From: an uncultured Oscillospiraceae bacterium
Lineage (GTDB): Bacteria > Bacillota > Clostridia > Oscillospirales > Ruminococcaceae
Assembly: GCA_934232845.1 (NCBI GenBank)
Contig: CAKQGD010000036.1
Coordinates: 1 to 18,003 of the forward strand
Length of the DNA: 18,003 bases
Direction of reading: 5' to 3'
In this document: in pieces, positions 1 to 7,543 of the stretch
How the letters are laid out: every line of letters starts with the position of its first letter
Numbering within the stretch: position 1 is the first letter of the stretch
Translations under genes and position numbers: made by a program
Notes under the pieces: model-generated
Told to the model about the DNA's origin: nothing
Databases searched by the model: none
The model's input: the letters and a program-made list of their open reading frames with translations, nothing else

Positions 1-128
1 CAGACGATTTTGAGATCGACGGCTGTGAAAAAATTTACGCGGTGGGCGACGGCGCGGGCTTTACCCGGTCTCTGTCTCATGCGGCGGCACACGGCCTTTA
101 TGTGGCGGATAAAATTCTCGCAGAATAA
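1..128 (+). CDS. FAD-dependent dehydrogenase, C-terminal fragment
   Basis: Only the last 41 codons are inside the window (reading frame begins at base 3, TAA stop at 126-128). The visible peptide contains AVGDGAGFTRSLSHAAAHG followed by LYVADKIL. This is the typical C-terminal FAD-binding end of NAD(P)/FAD-dependent oxidoreductases: the GDGAG turn contacts the flavin pyrophosphate, and the next helix closes the domain. The closest match I know is the uncharacterised FAD-dependent dehydrogenase group (COG2509) common in clostridia. Substrate and length cannot be judged because the N-terminus lies outside. The gene converges on the permease/GNAT operon, and a shared terminator separates them. 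Confidence 0.72.
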   Translation, partial: DDFEIDGCEKIYAVGDGAGFTRSLSHAAAHGLYVADKILAE

Positions 129-171
129 AAATGTGTTCTGTTTGCAGGCGGACCATATACTCATAAAGTTC

Positions 172-213
172 AAAAGGCGCTCCTTTCCTAAAAAACGGAA
201 GGGAACGCCTTTT
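172..213. terminator. Bidirectional intrinsic terminator
   Basis: AAAAGGCG (172-179) pairs with CGCCTTTT (206-213), and the stem continues through 181-188 with 197-204. There is a single C/A mismatch at 180/205, and the A-rich loop is 189-196. T runs flank both sides, so the hairpin can end the FAD-dehydrogenase transcript on the plus strand and the GNAT transcript, whose stop is at 230, on the minus strand. It sits between two convergent genes, as expected for such a structure. Confidence 0.85.
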
Positions 214-229
214 TCAATGGAGCTGTGTA

Positions 230-505
230 TCAGTCGCTGAGCAGAGAAGCATATTCGGGGTGACGAGCGAACCATTCTTTCGCATAGGAACAGGTCACGG
301 CAGCCTTTACTTTTTCGTCCGTCAGCTGTTTGGCGGCGGCCTCGACAAGCTTAGACGCCATACCTTGCCCCCTCAGAGAATCATCCACAAAAGTACGGTT
401 GATTTGGCGTACGCCGTCTCTCACAAGAGGAAATGTAATTTCACAGAGAAGCTTTCCTTCTGAAGATTCGGCATAGATACGGTCAACTTCATGTTTCAAT
501 TCCAT
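230..505 (-). CDS. Small GNAT-family N-acetyltransferase-like protein
   Basis: A 91-residue protein of the short GCN5-related acetyltransferase-like family (Acetyltransf_CG, PF14542; YidJ-like). Residues about 35-56 hold the acetyl-CoA pyrophosphate-binding signature, with TFVDDSLRGQGMASKLV containing the R-G-Q-G-M-A loop. The C-terminal CSYAKEWFARHPEY is the usual second signature of this family. The length matches the family, which is a stripped-down GNAT fold; substrates are not known. An AAAGGAG site lies 6 bases before the ATG. The gene starts 14 bases after the permease stop on the same strand, so the two are probably co-transcribed. A functional link to purine uptake is not evident. 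Confidence 0.85.
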   Translation of the reverse strand: MELKHEVDRIYAESSEGKLLCEITFPLVRDGVRQINRTFVDDSLRGQGMASKLVEAAAKQLTDEKVKAAVTCSYAKEWFARHPEYASLLSD

Positions 506-519
506 TTTATGCTCCTTTC

Positions 520-1941
520 TCAGATAACAAGGAAGAATTTCACAAGGAAGAGGGCTGCGATCACATAGGTTAAAACAGAGACATCTTTCGCGCGTCCGGT
601 GAAGGTCTTGATCACGGCGTATGCAATTAACGCCATGCCGATGCCATGTCCGATCGAGCCGGAGATGGGCATGAAAACCAACATGATGGTTACGGGAACG
701 ACCTGATCCAGATCATCCCACTCGACGTTTTTCAGGCCTGAGAGCATCAGAATACCGACATAAATCAGTGCGGAGGAGGTGGCAGCCGCGGGAATAATCG
801 CTGCGATCGGTGCGATGAACATGCATGCAAGGAAGAGAACGCCGGTTGTCAGCGCAGTCAGACCGGTGCGGCCGCCTTCTTCCACGCCGGATGCGGATTC
901 CACAAAGGTTGTAACGGTGGAGGTGCCGGTCAGCGCACCCGCGACCGTGCCGACAGCGTCAGCCAACAGGGCCTCACGCATCTGAGGCATTTTTCCCTCT
1001 TTGTCCAGCATGCCTGCTCGGGAGGCGGTGCCGACAAAGGTGCCGATGGTGTCAAACATGTCAATGATGCAGAATGTAATGATCAGAGTGACAGCGGTAA
1101 AGATGCCGATGGAAAAGAAGCCCTCAAAATCAAAACGGAAAAGGGTTGTTTCTGCAAGATCGCCGAAGGCGGGCAGAAAAGAGGCCGTTCGCAGCGACTC
1201 AAACGGATTTGTGTGCAGAAACAGAAAGCTTCCGCTCCAGTGAATGACGCAGGCGGCCAGCATACCGAGCAGAACGGCGCCTTTCACACGCTTTTTTGCA
1301 AGGATAATAATGGTGAAAAGACCTGCAAACATCGTGACGACGGTAAGCAGCATGGCAGGATAAGCGTCGCCCATGCTGCCCTGAATGACGGACGGAGTCA
1401 AAGCGCCGAAAAAGTCACGCAGCACATAATAACAGCTTCCGTTTGCGTCGTAGATGCCCGCATTGGATCCGAGACCGATATTCATCAGCATGAGGCCGAT
1501 GCCGGGGGCAATGCCCATGCGAACGCCGAGCGGAATTGCGTCTACAATTTTTTCCCGGATATTAAAAAGAGAAAGAAGAAAAAACAGTACGCCTTCGATC
1601 AGAATAATGCAGAGTGCAGATTGAAAGGACTCCAGATAGCTTGTTTGGGTCATGAGGGCGATATTGCCGACGACAACCGCAAAAAAGCTGTTGAGTCCCA
1701 TGCCGGGCGCCATCGCAAACGGCTTATTCGCAAGAAAGGCCATTACAAACATGCCGATGGCAGACGCGATGCAGGTGGCGAGAAAGACGCCGTTCCACAG
1801 CGGAGAGCCTACGTCAAAATTTGTCAGCAGGTTGGGATTAAGCGCGATGATGTAGGCCATTGTCATGAAGGTGGTCAGCCCGGCCAAAAGCTCTGTTTTG
1901 ACCGTGGTATGGTTTTCTTTGAGCTTAAAGATTTTTTCCAT
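520..1941 (-). CDS. NCS2-family purine permease (AzgA/PbuG-like)
   Basis: A 473-residue multi-span membrane protein that by family imports nucleobases, probably guanine/hypoxanthine or adenine, by proton symport. Family marks are the N-terminal TTFMTMAYIIALNPN, FAMAPGMGLNSFFAVVV in the substrate-site helix, and a second site helix with TGTSTVTTFVESASGVEEG followed by GRTGLTAL. This combination points to the AzgA/PbuG/PbuO branch rather than the uracil/xanthine branch; the exact base cannot be read from sequence. I chose the ATG at 1941 because AAAGGGGA precedes it by about 11 bases and MEKIFKLK starts like the family. The upstream in-frame ATG at 2037 would add 32 polar residues, has no ribosome binding site and falls inside a terminator hairpin loop. 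Transcription likely starts near 2067. Confidence 0.9.
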   Translation of the reverse strand: MEKIFKLKENHTTVKTELLAGLTTFMTMAYIIALNPNLLTNFDVGSPLWNGVFLATCIASAIGMFVMAFLANKPFAMAPGMGLNSFFAVVVGNIALMTQTSYLESFQSALCIILIEGVLFFLLSLFNIREKIVDAIPLGVRMGIAPGIGLMLMNIGLGSNAGIYDANGSCYYVLRDFFGALTPSVIQGSMGDAYPAMLLTVVTMFAGLFTIIILAKKRVKGAVLLGMLAACVIHWSGSFLFLHTNPFESLRTASFLPAFGDLAETTLFRFDFEGFFSIGIFTAVTLIITFCIIDMFDTIGTFVGTASRAGMLDKEGKMPQMREALLADAVGTVAGALTGTSTVTTFVESASGVEEGGRTGLTALTTGVLFLACMFIAPIAAIIPAAATSSALIYVGILMLSGLKNVEWDDLDQVVPVTIMLVFMPISGSIGHGIGMALIAYAVIKTFTGRAKDVSVLTYVIAALFLVKFFLVI

Positions 1942-1994
1942 ATTGCGAAGATCCCCTTTTTCTTTCCTGTTTTGTCTGCCTAAAACCGCAGAGC

Positions 1995-2013
1995 TTTGGC
2001 GGACCGCGCCAAA
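1995..2013 (-). other. Second hairpin in the permease leader
   Basis: TTTGGCG (1995-2001) and CGCCAAA (2007-2013) form a perfect 7-bp stem with a 5-base loop. On the minus-strand transcript it follows the terminator stem, and its 5' arm takes up the U-tract of that terminator. It could therefore interfere with or follow termination. Its role is inferred only. Confidence 0.5.
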
Positions 2014-2054
2014 AAACGCCTTTTTCTGAATTTTCATAAAACAGAAAAAGGCGT
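2010..2054 (-). terminator. Intrinsic terminator / possible attenuator in the permease leader
   Basis: ACGCCTTTTTCTG (2016-2028) and CAGAAAAAGGCGT (2042-2054) form a perfect 13-bp inverted repeat with a 13-base loop. Read on the minus strand it is followed at once by six U residues (2016-2011). It lies 81 bases downstream of the glycosylase stop, so it can end the upstream envelope operon. It also lies downstream of the predicted permease promoter, so permease transcripts must pass it within about 55 bases of their start. That makes it a candidate attenuator. Confidence 0.8.
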
Positions 2055-2073
2055 CGCCTTTGACATCTTTTTT

Positions 2074-2102
2074 ATCATAGAGATTTTTTTCTTAGATGTC
2101 AA
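2074..2102 (-). promoter_or_regulatory. Sigma-A promoter of the permease-GNAT operon, with dyad
   Basis: On the minus strand the -35 is a perfect TTGACA (2102-2097), the spacer is 17 bases, and the -10 is TATGAT (2079-2074). The start is expected near 2067. A perfect 9-base dyad, TTGACATCT/AGATGTCAA on the minus strand, occupies 2094-2102 and 2060-2068, covering the -35 and the start site. It may be an operator. Confidence 0.82.
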
Positions 2103-2135
2103 GAGAAGTGTTCGGCAGAATAAGTACTTTGAGAA

Positions 2136-2975
2136 TCAGCAGCAGCATGGTTCGCCGGAGGATTTTTTTGCGCTGCGCCCCTTGGCACGGGCGTAAAAGA
2201 ATAAATACTGCTGCATTACGCCTGCAAAACCCTCATAGCGTTCGAGAGGGAACGCACCGCCGTAGTGTTCGTCTATGACACGGTTGATCCATACGTCACG
2301 CGGAAAGCCTGCCAGCCGGTGAAAGCCGAACAGTGCGATGCAGTTCGCCACTTTAGGGCCGACGCCGGGAACGGTTTGCAGCGCCGCAAGAAGTTCGTTG
2401 TCGTCAAGATGAGAAAGCGCATCAAAATCCAGAACGCCGTCCGCTGCCATCCGCGCGGCCGCAAGTACATAGGGAGAACGGTAACCGAGCGAACAGGCGT
2501 CAAGCTCCTTGCGGGAGAGCCGTGCCAGCGCCTGCGGCGCGGGAAAAGCATGTGCGGTTTCTCCGTCGGCGTCAAACGGTTCTCCGTATCTGACGCAGAG
2601 TGTTTCCACCGCCTTTTGAATGGCGGGGATGTTTTTTCTCTGCGAGATTAAGAAGGTCACCAGCATTTCCCACGGATCCTGCCGCAGAATACGGATTCCT
2701 TCGCCAAAACGGGCGGCTGCGCCCAGATACCCGTCGTCGGAGGGAATTGCAGCGCGAAAGGCGGCATAATTCGTATCAAGGTCAAAATATCCGCGCCAAA
2801 GCAGATCGAATTCTTCTTCGGAACACCACAGACGGACTGCGTCTCCCTCCAAAGATAAACGCAGTCTTTTTTTGTGGGCGGTGACAAACCAGTCTTTTTC
2901 GTTTTCGGTCATTCGAAAGCACTGGCCGCTTTCCATGATTTTCTGCGGATCAAAATCCCGCGCGGGTATCATCAT
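2136..2975 (-). CDS. OGG-type 8-oxoguanine DNA glycosylase / AP lyase
   Basis: A 279-residue helix-hairpin-helix GPD-superfamily glycosylase. By family it excises oxidised guanine and nicks the abasic site. The hairpin and catalytic lysine lie in LQTVPGVGPKVANC (Lys about 208), and the conserved catalytic aspartate is in FPRDVWINRV (Asp about 227). An OGG N-terminal domain with ESGQCFRM precedes. The segment normally reading QNNNI is SQRKNIPAI here, so the cytosine-contacting asparagines are not all kept; specificity is less certain than the fold. I prefer the ATG at 2975, with TGAGGA eight bases upstream; an ATG at 3005 would add 10 residues and overlap the previous gene further. That ribosome site overlaps the TGA of the transglutaminase-like gene, so translation is likely coupled. 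The protein ends in three cysteines. AlkA-like activity is an alternative. Confidence 0.82.
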   Translation of the reverse strand: MMIPARDFDPQKIMESGQCFRMTENEKDWFVTAHKKRLRLSLEGDAVRLWCSEEEFDLLWRGYFDLDTNYAAFRAAIPSDDGYLGAAARFGEGIRILRQDPWEMLVTFLISQRKNIPAIQKAVETLCVRYGEPFDADGETAHAFPAPQALARLSRKELDACSLGYRSPYVLAAARMAADGVLDFDALSHLDDNELLAALQTVPGVGPKVANCIALFGFHRLAGFPRDVWINRVIDEHYGGAFPLERYEGFAGVMQQYLFFYARAKGRSAKKSSGEPCCC

Positions 2976-2985
2976 TGCATTTTCC

Positions 2986-5292
2986 TCAGTAGAGCCATAA
3001 CACATAGCGGAAATACAACCGATGTACAGGCTTTTTCTCTGCTTCGATTTTGGCGGTAAAAGCTTCTAAAATGCCGAGTGCTTCGTCGCGCTCAGGCGCG
3101 GGGAGCGCATCTCCCGAGAAAGCGGCTTTTCCGGCAATTTCCACGGCGCGGCGGTACTGTGCGGCAAGCTCTTCTCCGAGGGAGGCGGCTACCAATTCCG
3201 TCATAGAGCCGAGGGACTGCTGCGGAGGACGAAGTCCCAGAGAAGAAAGCACCCGCATCAGATGACGCATGACGGCAGCGGCAGCCCGGTTCGTGTCTGA
3301 CTGCAAGAATTCCTCCCGACGGCGCTGCAGCACAAGATAACGTGCCCAAAACCACCCCGCGACCAGAAGAAGCAGAAGCAGCAGGCCGATAAGAAGGGGA
3401 GAGATCGGCTTTTTGTCTTCTTCGGGTTCTTTGGGATCCTCCGTTTCTTCGGCGGGGTCCTCGGGCTGCGGCAAAGGATCGGCGGGAGAATCAATCTCTT
3501 CCGTGTCGACGGGAGTTTCAATTTCCTCCAAATAGCCGGGCGTAGTTTCAAACGGAATCCAGCCTACCCCGTCGTGGTAGTATTCAACCCATGCGTGCGA
3601 CTCTTTCATTGTGACGGAGAGCGTTTCTCCGGGCTGGACGCTTTTCGCAGCGGAGGAGGTGAGAAGATATCCCTCCGCATAGCGCGAGGGAATCCCGTAA
3701 TAGCGAAACACAAGCGCGGCTACAGTGGCGTACTGGGAGGAGAACCCTTGTCCGCCGTCAAGCAGCCGCTCCAGCGAGGCGGCGCTGCCGTCGAACGGTG
3801 TGGCCGCCTCGGCGGAATAGGTCATTGTTTGAGAGAGAAGCGCGCGGATGGCGTCTTTTGCGTCCGCATAGGAGAGATGCGTTTCACCGGCAACGGCCCC
3901 CTGAGAGAGATGGCCGGCAAACACCCTGCACAGTTCTTTATCAAGCCCGGTATAAGCGTCATATACAAAACGGCGGTACCGTTCTTCCGAGGACAGATAA
4001 GAAGAAAGCGCTTCGCCCGGCGCGGCGCTCTGCGCGGCAAGCATGCTTTCGAGTGTCGGATACTCAAAAACCAACCCCGGAAATGCGGTCAGGGTGTAAG
4101 TTTGTGCCAGACCGCCGCTGAGAGCGGCGTCGCTGAGGCCGTCCTTTGGCAGAAGACCGGAAGAAACGCCTACTACCTCATAGGGGGCGTAGGCGAAGGC
4201 GCCGCAGGCGTTTTCGATTTTGACGGCGATCTCAAAAGCGTCCTCCGCGGTGCGGTAGCCTGTCGCCAGCGCAAGCTGAGAAAGCTGCGTCTGCGGATAA
4301 AAGCCGTTCTGATGCAGGCGGTAAAAAAGCGACTGTTCCCGGTAGAGGTCTTCGCCGGAGAGAGGAACCCAAGAGCCCGAATTCAAAGCGCCGCCGACAA
4401 AGCCGCGCAGATACATCGCGGAGGGCTCCCGCGCCGCAACGAGCAGAGCGGTTTCCTCGCCGGGAGCAAAACGAACGGCTTCTGCGAGCCGACCTTCCGG
4501 CAGGGGAAGATCAGCCGGCTCGTATTGAAAGACGTGCAGCCGCCGCAGCAGGGCGTCATGCCGTTCGGAAAAATACTCCGATACCTGTCCGGAGACGTTC
4601 GGCAGAGCAAAGACCGCGAGCGCAAGCGCCGCAAGAAGTCCCGCCATCGGAAGAGCCAGCGCCGCGGTACCGCCCCGCGGCGAGTTGAAGCGGCAGAGCA
4701 TTCCGCAGAGCGTCAGAAAGAGCAGCAGAAGCCATCCGGCCCCAAGAAAGCAGTCGAGTCCGAGCATGATTCCGAGCAGAAACAGCAGCATCCCGAATGG
4801 GACGGCCGCAAGTCCGCTTCGCACGGCAAGCGTGCAGAGCAAAGCGAGCAGCAGCGCGAGCGGCAGTAGAAACAGCGTGACCGCGAGCGCGTGGGATCCT
4901 TCCGGCAGGGCAACGTCGTACTGCGCAAGAATCTGAAGGTTTCGGATGGAAAGAAGCCGCGTCACGGCATTGGAGATAATTTCGAGTCCCGCGCGCGTAT
5001 AGCGGTAGGCGATGGCCCATGTCAGCAGGGAAACTCCCACCGCTCCGGCGAAAGCCGCGAGCAGTTCGCGGGGCTTATCGGCCAAAAGTTCGATTGCGGC
5101 AATGACGGCAAGGCCGCTCAGGGCTAAAATCCAGCCGATGACAGGCAGGGAAAGCAGCCCGGCGATGCATCCGCCGAAGCCGAGAAACATCGAAAACGAC
5201 AGCAGAACTCCCACGGCCCAGTGAAACGGCAGAGCGCCTTCTTCTGTCTCCTGCGGGGAATACAGCCGGATGGAAGAGTGTATCTTGGTCAT
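2986..5292 (-). CDS. Membrane transglutaminase-like protein (TgpA-type), catalytic Cys replaced
   Basis: A 768-residue membrane protein. Several hydrophobic helices occupy about 25-230, an extracytoplasmic region about 231-625 carries the transglutaminase core, an acidic/proline linker (about 590-628) leads to one helix (about 631-655), and a cytosolic tail of about 110 residues resembles DUF4129. The core is recognised by YATVAALVFRYYGIPSRYAEGY, KESHAWVEYY (His566) and WIPFETTPG (Glu582). The position that is normally the nucleophilic cysteine in GYC reads GFS (Ser518, codon at 3739-3741 TCC on the coding strand), so peptide crosslinking or thiol protease activity is doubtful. A GGGAGGAG site precedes the ATG. 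It begins 19 bases after the DUF58 gene, completing the MoxR-DUF58-TGase module found widely in bacteria and thought to act in envelope protein assembly. Confidence 0.88.
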   Translation of the reverse strand: MTKIHSSIRLYSPQETEEGALPFHWAVGVLLSFSMFLGFGGCIAGLLSLPVIGWILALSGLAVIAAIELLADKPRELLAAFAGAVGVSLLTWAIAYRYTRAGLEIISNAVTRLLSIRNLQILAQYDVALPEGSHALAVTLFLLPLALLLALLCTLAVRSGLAAVPFGMLLFLLGIMLGLDCFLGAGWLLLLFLTLCGMLCRFNSPRGGTAALALPMAGLLAALALAVFALPNVSGQVSEYFSERHDALLRRLHVFQYEPADLPLPEGRLAEAVRFAPGEETALLVAAREPSAMYLRGFVGGALNSGSWVPLSGEDLYREQSLFYRLHQNGFYPQTQLSQLALATGYRTAEDAFEIAVKIENACGAFAYAPYEVVGVSSGLLPKDGLSDAALSGGLAQTYTLTAFPGLVFEYPTLESMLAAQSAAPGEALSSYLSSEERYRRFVYDAYTGLDKELCRVFAGHLSQGAVAGETHLSYADAKDAIRALLSQTMTYSAEAATPFDGSAASLERLLDGGQGFSSQYATVAALVFRYYGIPSRYAEGYLLTSSAAKSVQPGETLSVTMKESHAWVEYYHDGVGWIPFETTPGYLEEIETPVDTEEIDSPADPLPQPEDPAEETEDPKEPEEDKKPISPLLIGLLLLLLLVAGWFWARYLVLQRRREEFLQSDTNRAAAAVMRHLMRVLSSLGLRPPQQSLGSMTELVAASLGEELAAQYRRAVEIAGKAAFSGDALPAPERDEALGILEAFTAKIEAEKKPVHRLYFRYVLWLY

Positions 5293-5311
5293 ATGGCTTC
5301 TCCTCCCGCAG

Positions 5312-6454
5312 TTATACGATCAGGGCGGCCAGATCTTCGGCATAGGTCTCTCCGCCGAAGTACAGTACACCGTCGGTTTCTCCGCCGCCCGCTTCGCGTC
5401 CGCACAGAACCGTGCAGGCGCATTCCATGGATGCGTCCGGCACGCAGGGGGCGGCAGCGCACACCGCAAAAAGATGCGAAGCGTCGGGGTTTCCTTTTTC
5501 CATTATCAGAACATCCAGAACCGAAACGCCGTCATCCTCTCCGCGTGCGAGAAGCTGCCCGAGCGTTTCTGTCAGGTCCTCGGTCGAGGAGATAAAAGCG
5601 GAGCTGATTCCTCCCGTTGCCGCATCGCGCCAGACAATACGGTGAGAAATGCCGTCTTCCAACAGAGACTGCGACAGAGTGGCCAGTACCTCCGCCGCCG
5701 CGTCAAAGAGCGTGGGAGAAGGCTTGTCCTGAAAGCTGTGCGTGTCGAACAGCACCATGACGGACTGATCCACCGGCAGACTCGCTTCGCGCGTCATCAG
5801 CTGGTCAAATTTCTGCGTAAGTTTCCAGTGAATCTGCCGCAGGCTGTCGCCGGGACGATATTCGCGCACCTGAAAAATTTCCGTGGGATCGTTTCCTGCG
5901 CGCAGAGTCGAGTATTCGTCACTGTCATCCGGAATGCTTTTGCAGATCGGAGCGAGAAGCTCCATTTCAAAGGTATTCGGCATGACGGTTACACCGATGT
6001 GCCGTTCGGTGCGCAGAGGAAGGTACAGCAGACCGAAATAATCATAGATGCGCACCTGCCGTATGGTCAACTCCAGACGGCCGCAGTATTTGGAAGTAAG
6101 TGTGCAGGGGATCGTGCGGCTTTCACCGCGTCCGATTGAAAAATCCGCTTTCTGATGAAAGGATTCTCCCGTCAGAAGGTTAACGCCCGTGATGCGGCAG
6201 GAAATACGGGGAAGAGGCAGAGCACTCTTGTTTTCCGCAAAAATGGAAAACGGAATTTTTCCTCCCTTGGCGCCGGCTGTTTCCATGGGAAAGGTCACGG
6301 AAAAATGCCGTGATGCAGTGCACACCGCGGCAAAACTGATCAGCACCAGCGGGAGATAGACCGCCAGCAGAAGCTGCAGAAGCCCCGTACCGCTCAGTAC
6401 GGAAAGCGCATACAGCAGAAGAAACCAGAAAATCCAACCGGCCGCGAGCATCAT
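5312..6454 (-). CDS. DUF58 domain protein
   Basis: A 380-residue protein with two N-terminal membrane helices (about 4-45), a beta-rich middle section, and the DUF58 signature YRPGDSLRQIHWKLT (about 199-213), followed by a vWA-like segment with VLFDTHS (232-240). DUF58 proteins are standard partners of MoxR ATPases; by family they are thought to work with MoxR as a chaperone-like pair at the membrane, but their biochemistry is not established. The start ATG overlaps the MoxR stop as ATGA (6451-6454), so translation is coupled. An ATG one codon later is equally possible. No broken motif was seen. Confidence 0.92.
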   Translation of the reverse strand: MMLAAGWIFWFLLLYALSVLSGTGLLQLLLAVYLPLVLISFAAVCTASRHFSVTFPMETAGAKGGKIPFSIFAENKSALPLPRISCRITGVNLLTGESFHQKADFSIGRGESRTIPCTLTSKYCGRLELTIRQVRIYDYFGLLYLPLRTERHIGVTVMPNTFEMELLAPICKSIPDDSDEYSTLRAGNDPTEIFQVREYRPGDSLRQIHWKLTQKFDQLMTREASLPVDQSVMVLFDTHSFQDKPSPTLFDAAAEVLATLSQSLLEDGISHRIVWRDAATGGISSAFISSTEDLTETLGQLLARGEDDGVSVLDVLIMEKGNPDASHLFAVCAAAPCVPDASMECACTVLCGREAGGGETDGVLYFGGETYAEDLAALIV

Positions 6455-7410
6455 CTTCTGCGCTCCCGCGCCGTTTTTTTCACCGGAACAGGCATCGGCA
6501 CGCTTTGCAGTACTTCCTGCAGAACGGACGCGGCGCTTTGCTGAGCCAGACGGGCCTTGGGGCTGAGCAGCAGGCGGTGCGCCGCCACATCAGGAAAGAT
6601 GGCAGCGACGTCCTCTGGCAGGACATAGCTGCGCCCGAACAAATAGGCGTAAGCTTTTGCCATGCGGCATACGGCAAGTGCGCCGCGCGGAGAAAGCCCC
6701 AGCTGAATCATCGGGTGCTCACGTGTGGCCTGTGCCAGCTGTGTGACGTATTCGTAGATTGCGTCCGCGATGTGAATGGCGGCCGTCTCTTCCTTCATGG
6801 CGATTAACTCCTGCGCCGTGACAAGGGGAGTCAGCGCATCGAGCGGGTTCGCGGTCTGACGGTCGCGCAGAATATTGACCTGACTGTCAAAGTCCGGGTA
6901 TCCCATGCTCAGACGGATCATAAAGCGGTCAAGCTGTGCCTGCGGCAGAAGCTGGGTGCCCGCCGATCCGACGGGGTTCTGCGTAGCAATTACGATAAAA
7001 GGCTGCGGCACGGGATGCGTTATGCCGTCTACGGTGATTTGGTTTTCCTCCATGACCTCCAGCAGGGCGGACTGCGTTTTGCTCGAGGTGCGGTTGATCT
7101 CATCCGCCAGAAGCAGATTGGTCATGGCAGCGCCCGGCTTGTAGTCAAAGACGCCTCCGCTCTTGTCATAGACGGAAAAACCGGTGATATCCGACGGCAT
7201 GCTGTCAGAGGTGAACTGCATCCGCTTGAATTCGAGCCCCAGTGTGCGGGCAAGCGCAAGCGCGAGCGTCGTTTTTCCGGTGCCGGGAACGTCTTCCAGC
7301 AGGATATGACCGCCGGACAAAATGGCCATCAGCGATTTGGCGATGATTTCGTCCTTGCCGACGATTACGGTCCTGACCTGCTTTGCGATCGCGGTTGTTT
7401 TGTTCTTCAT
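6451..7410 (-). CDS. MoxR-family AAA+ ATPase
   Basis: A 319-residue cytoplasmic AAA+ ATPase of the MoxR (APE2220-like) type. Walker A is EDVPGTGKTTLA (about 39-50), Walker B is LLADEINRT (about 100-108), sensor 1 is ATQNP (142-146), and the arginine-bearing GLSPRGALAV (238-247) is the sensor 2 region. Length is normal for the family. The ATPase probably remodels or activates the DUF58 and transglutaminase-like proteins encoded directly downstream. An AAAGGAG site lies 12 bases before the ATG. The 133 bases upstream hold a hairpin but no convincing promoter, so the module may depend on the surface-protein promoter. Confidence 0.95.
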   Translation of the reverse strand: MKNKTTAIAKQVRTVIVGKDEIIAKSLMAILSGGHILLEDVPGTGKTTLALALARTLGLEFKRMQFTSDSMPSDITGFSVYDKSGGVFDYKPGAAMTNLLLADEINRTSSKTQSALLEVMEENQITVDGITHPVPQPFIVIATQNPVGSAGTQLLPQAQLDRFMIRLSMGYPDFDSQVNILRDRQTANPLDALTPLVTAQELIAMKEETAAIHIADAIYEYVTQLAQATREHPMIQLGLSPRGALAVCRMAKAYAYLFGRSYVLPEDVAAIFPDVAAHRLLLSPKARLAQQSAASVLQEVLQSVPMPVPVKKTARERRR

Positions 7411-7457
7411 GAATACAGGGCTCCTTTTGTTTTAACTGATGGAAGAAACACATAATC

Positions 7458-7502
7458 GCCCCATCCGCCGGGCGAAGCATGGCACCGGACAGCGGACGGG
7501 GC
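7458..7502 (-). other. GC-rich hairpin between the surface-protein gene and moxR
   Basis: GCCCCATCCGC (7458-7468) and GCGGACGGGGC (7492-7502) can form an 11-bp stem (one G-U on the minus-strand RNA), with more CCGG pairing possible inside the loop. No U run follows on the minus strand, so it is a poor intrinsic terminator. It may instead be a processing or mRNA-stability element setting the ratio of surface protein to MoxR module. Confidence 0.5.
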
Positions 7503-7543
7503 AATTAGAATTCAGAGAAAAGGAAAACGGGAGGAAAGAAAAA

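Noticed and set aside
1213..1983. Long open frame on the plus strand inside the permease gene
   Set aside because: It is the antisense of a well-supported NCS2 gene, has low-complexity charged composition, no ribosome binding site and no family resemblance.
1996..2037. N-terminal extension of the permease from the ATG at 2037
   Set aside because: No ribosome binding site, the start lies in the terminator loop, and the extra 32 residues are unlike the family; the ATG at 1941 has a good site.
3574..4869. A 431-codon plus-strand frame opposite the transglutaminase-like gene
   Set aside because: It mirrors a GC-rich gene with recognised domains; its product is rich in Arg/Gly/Gln and shows no motif.
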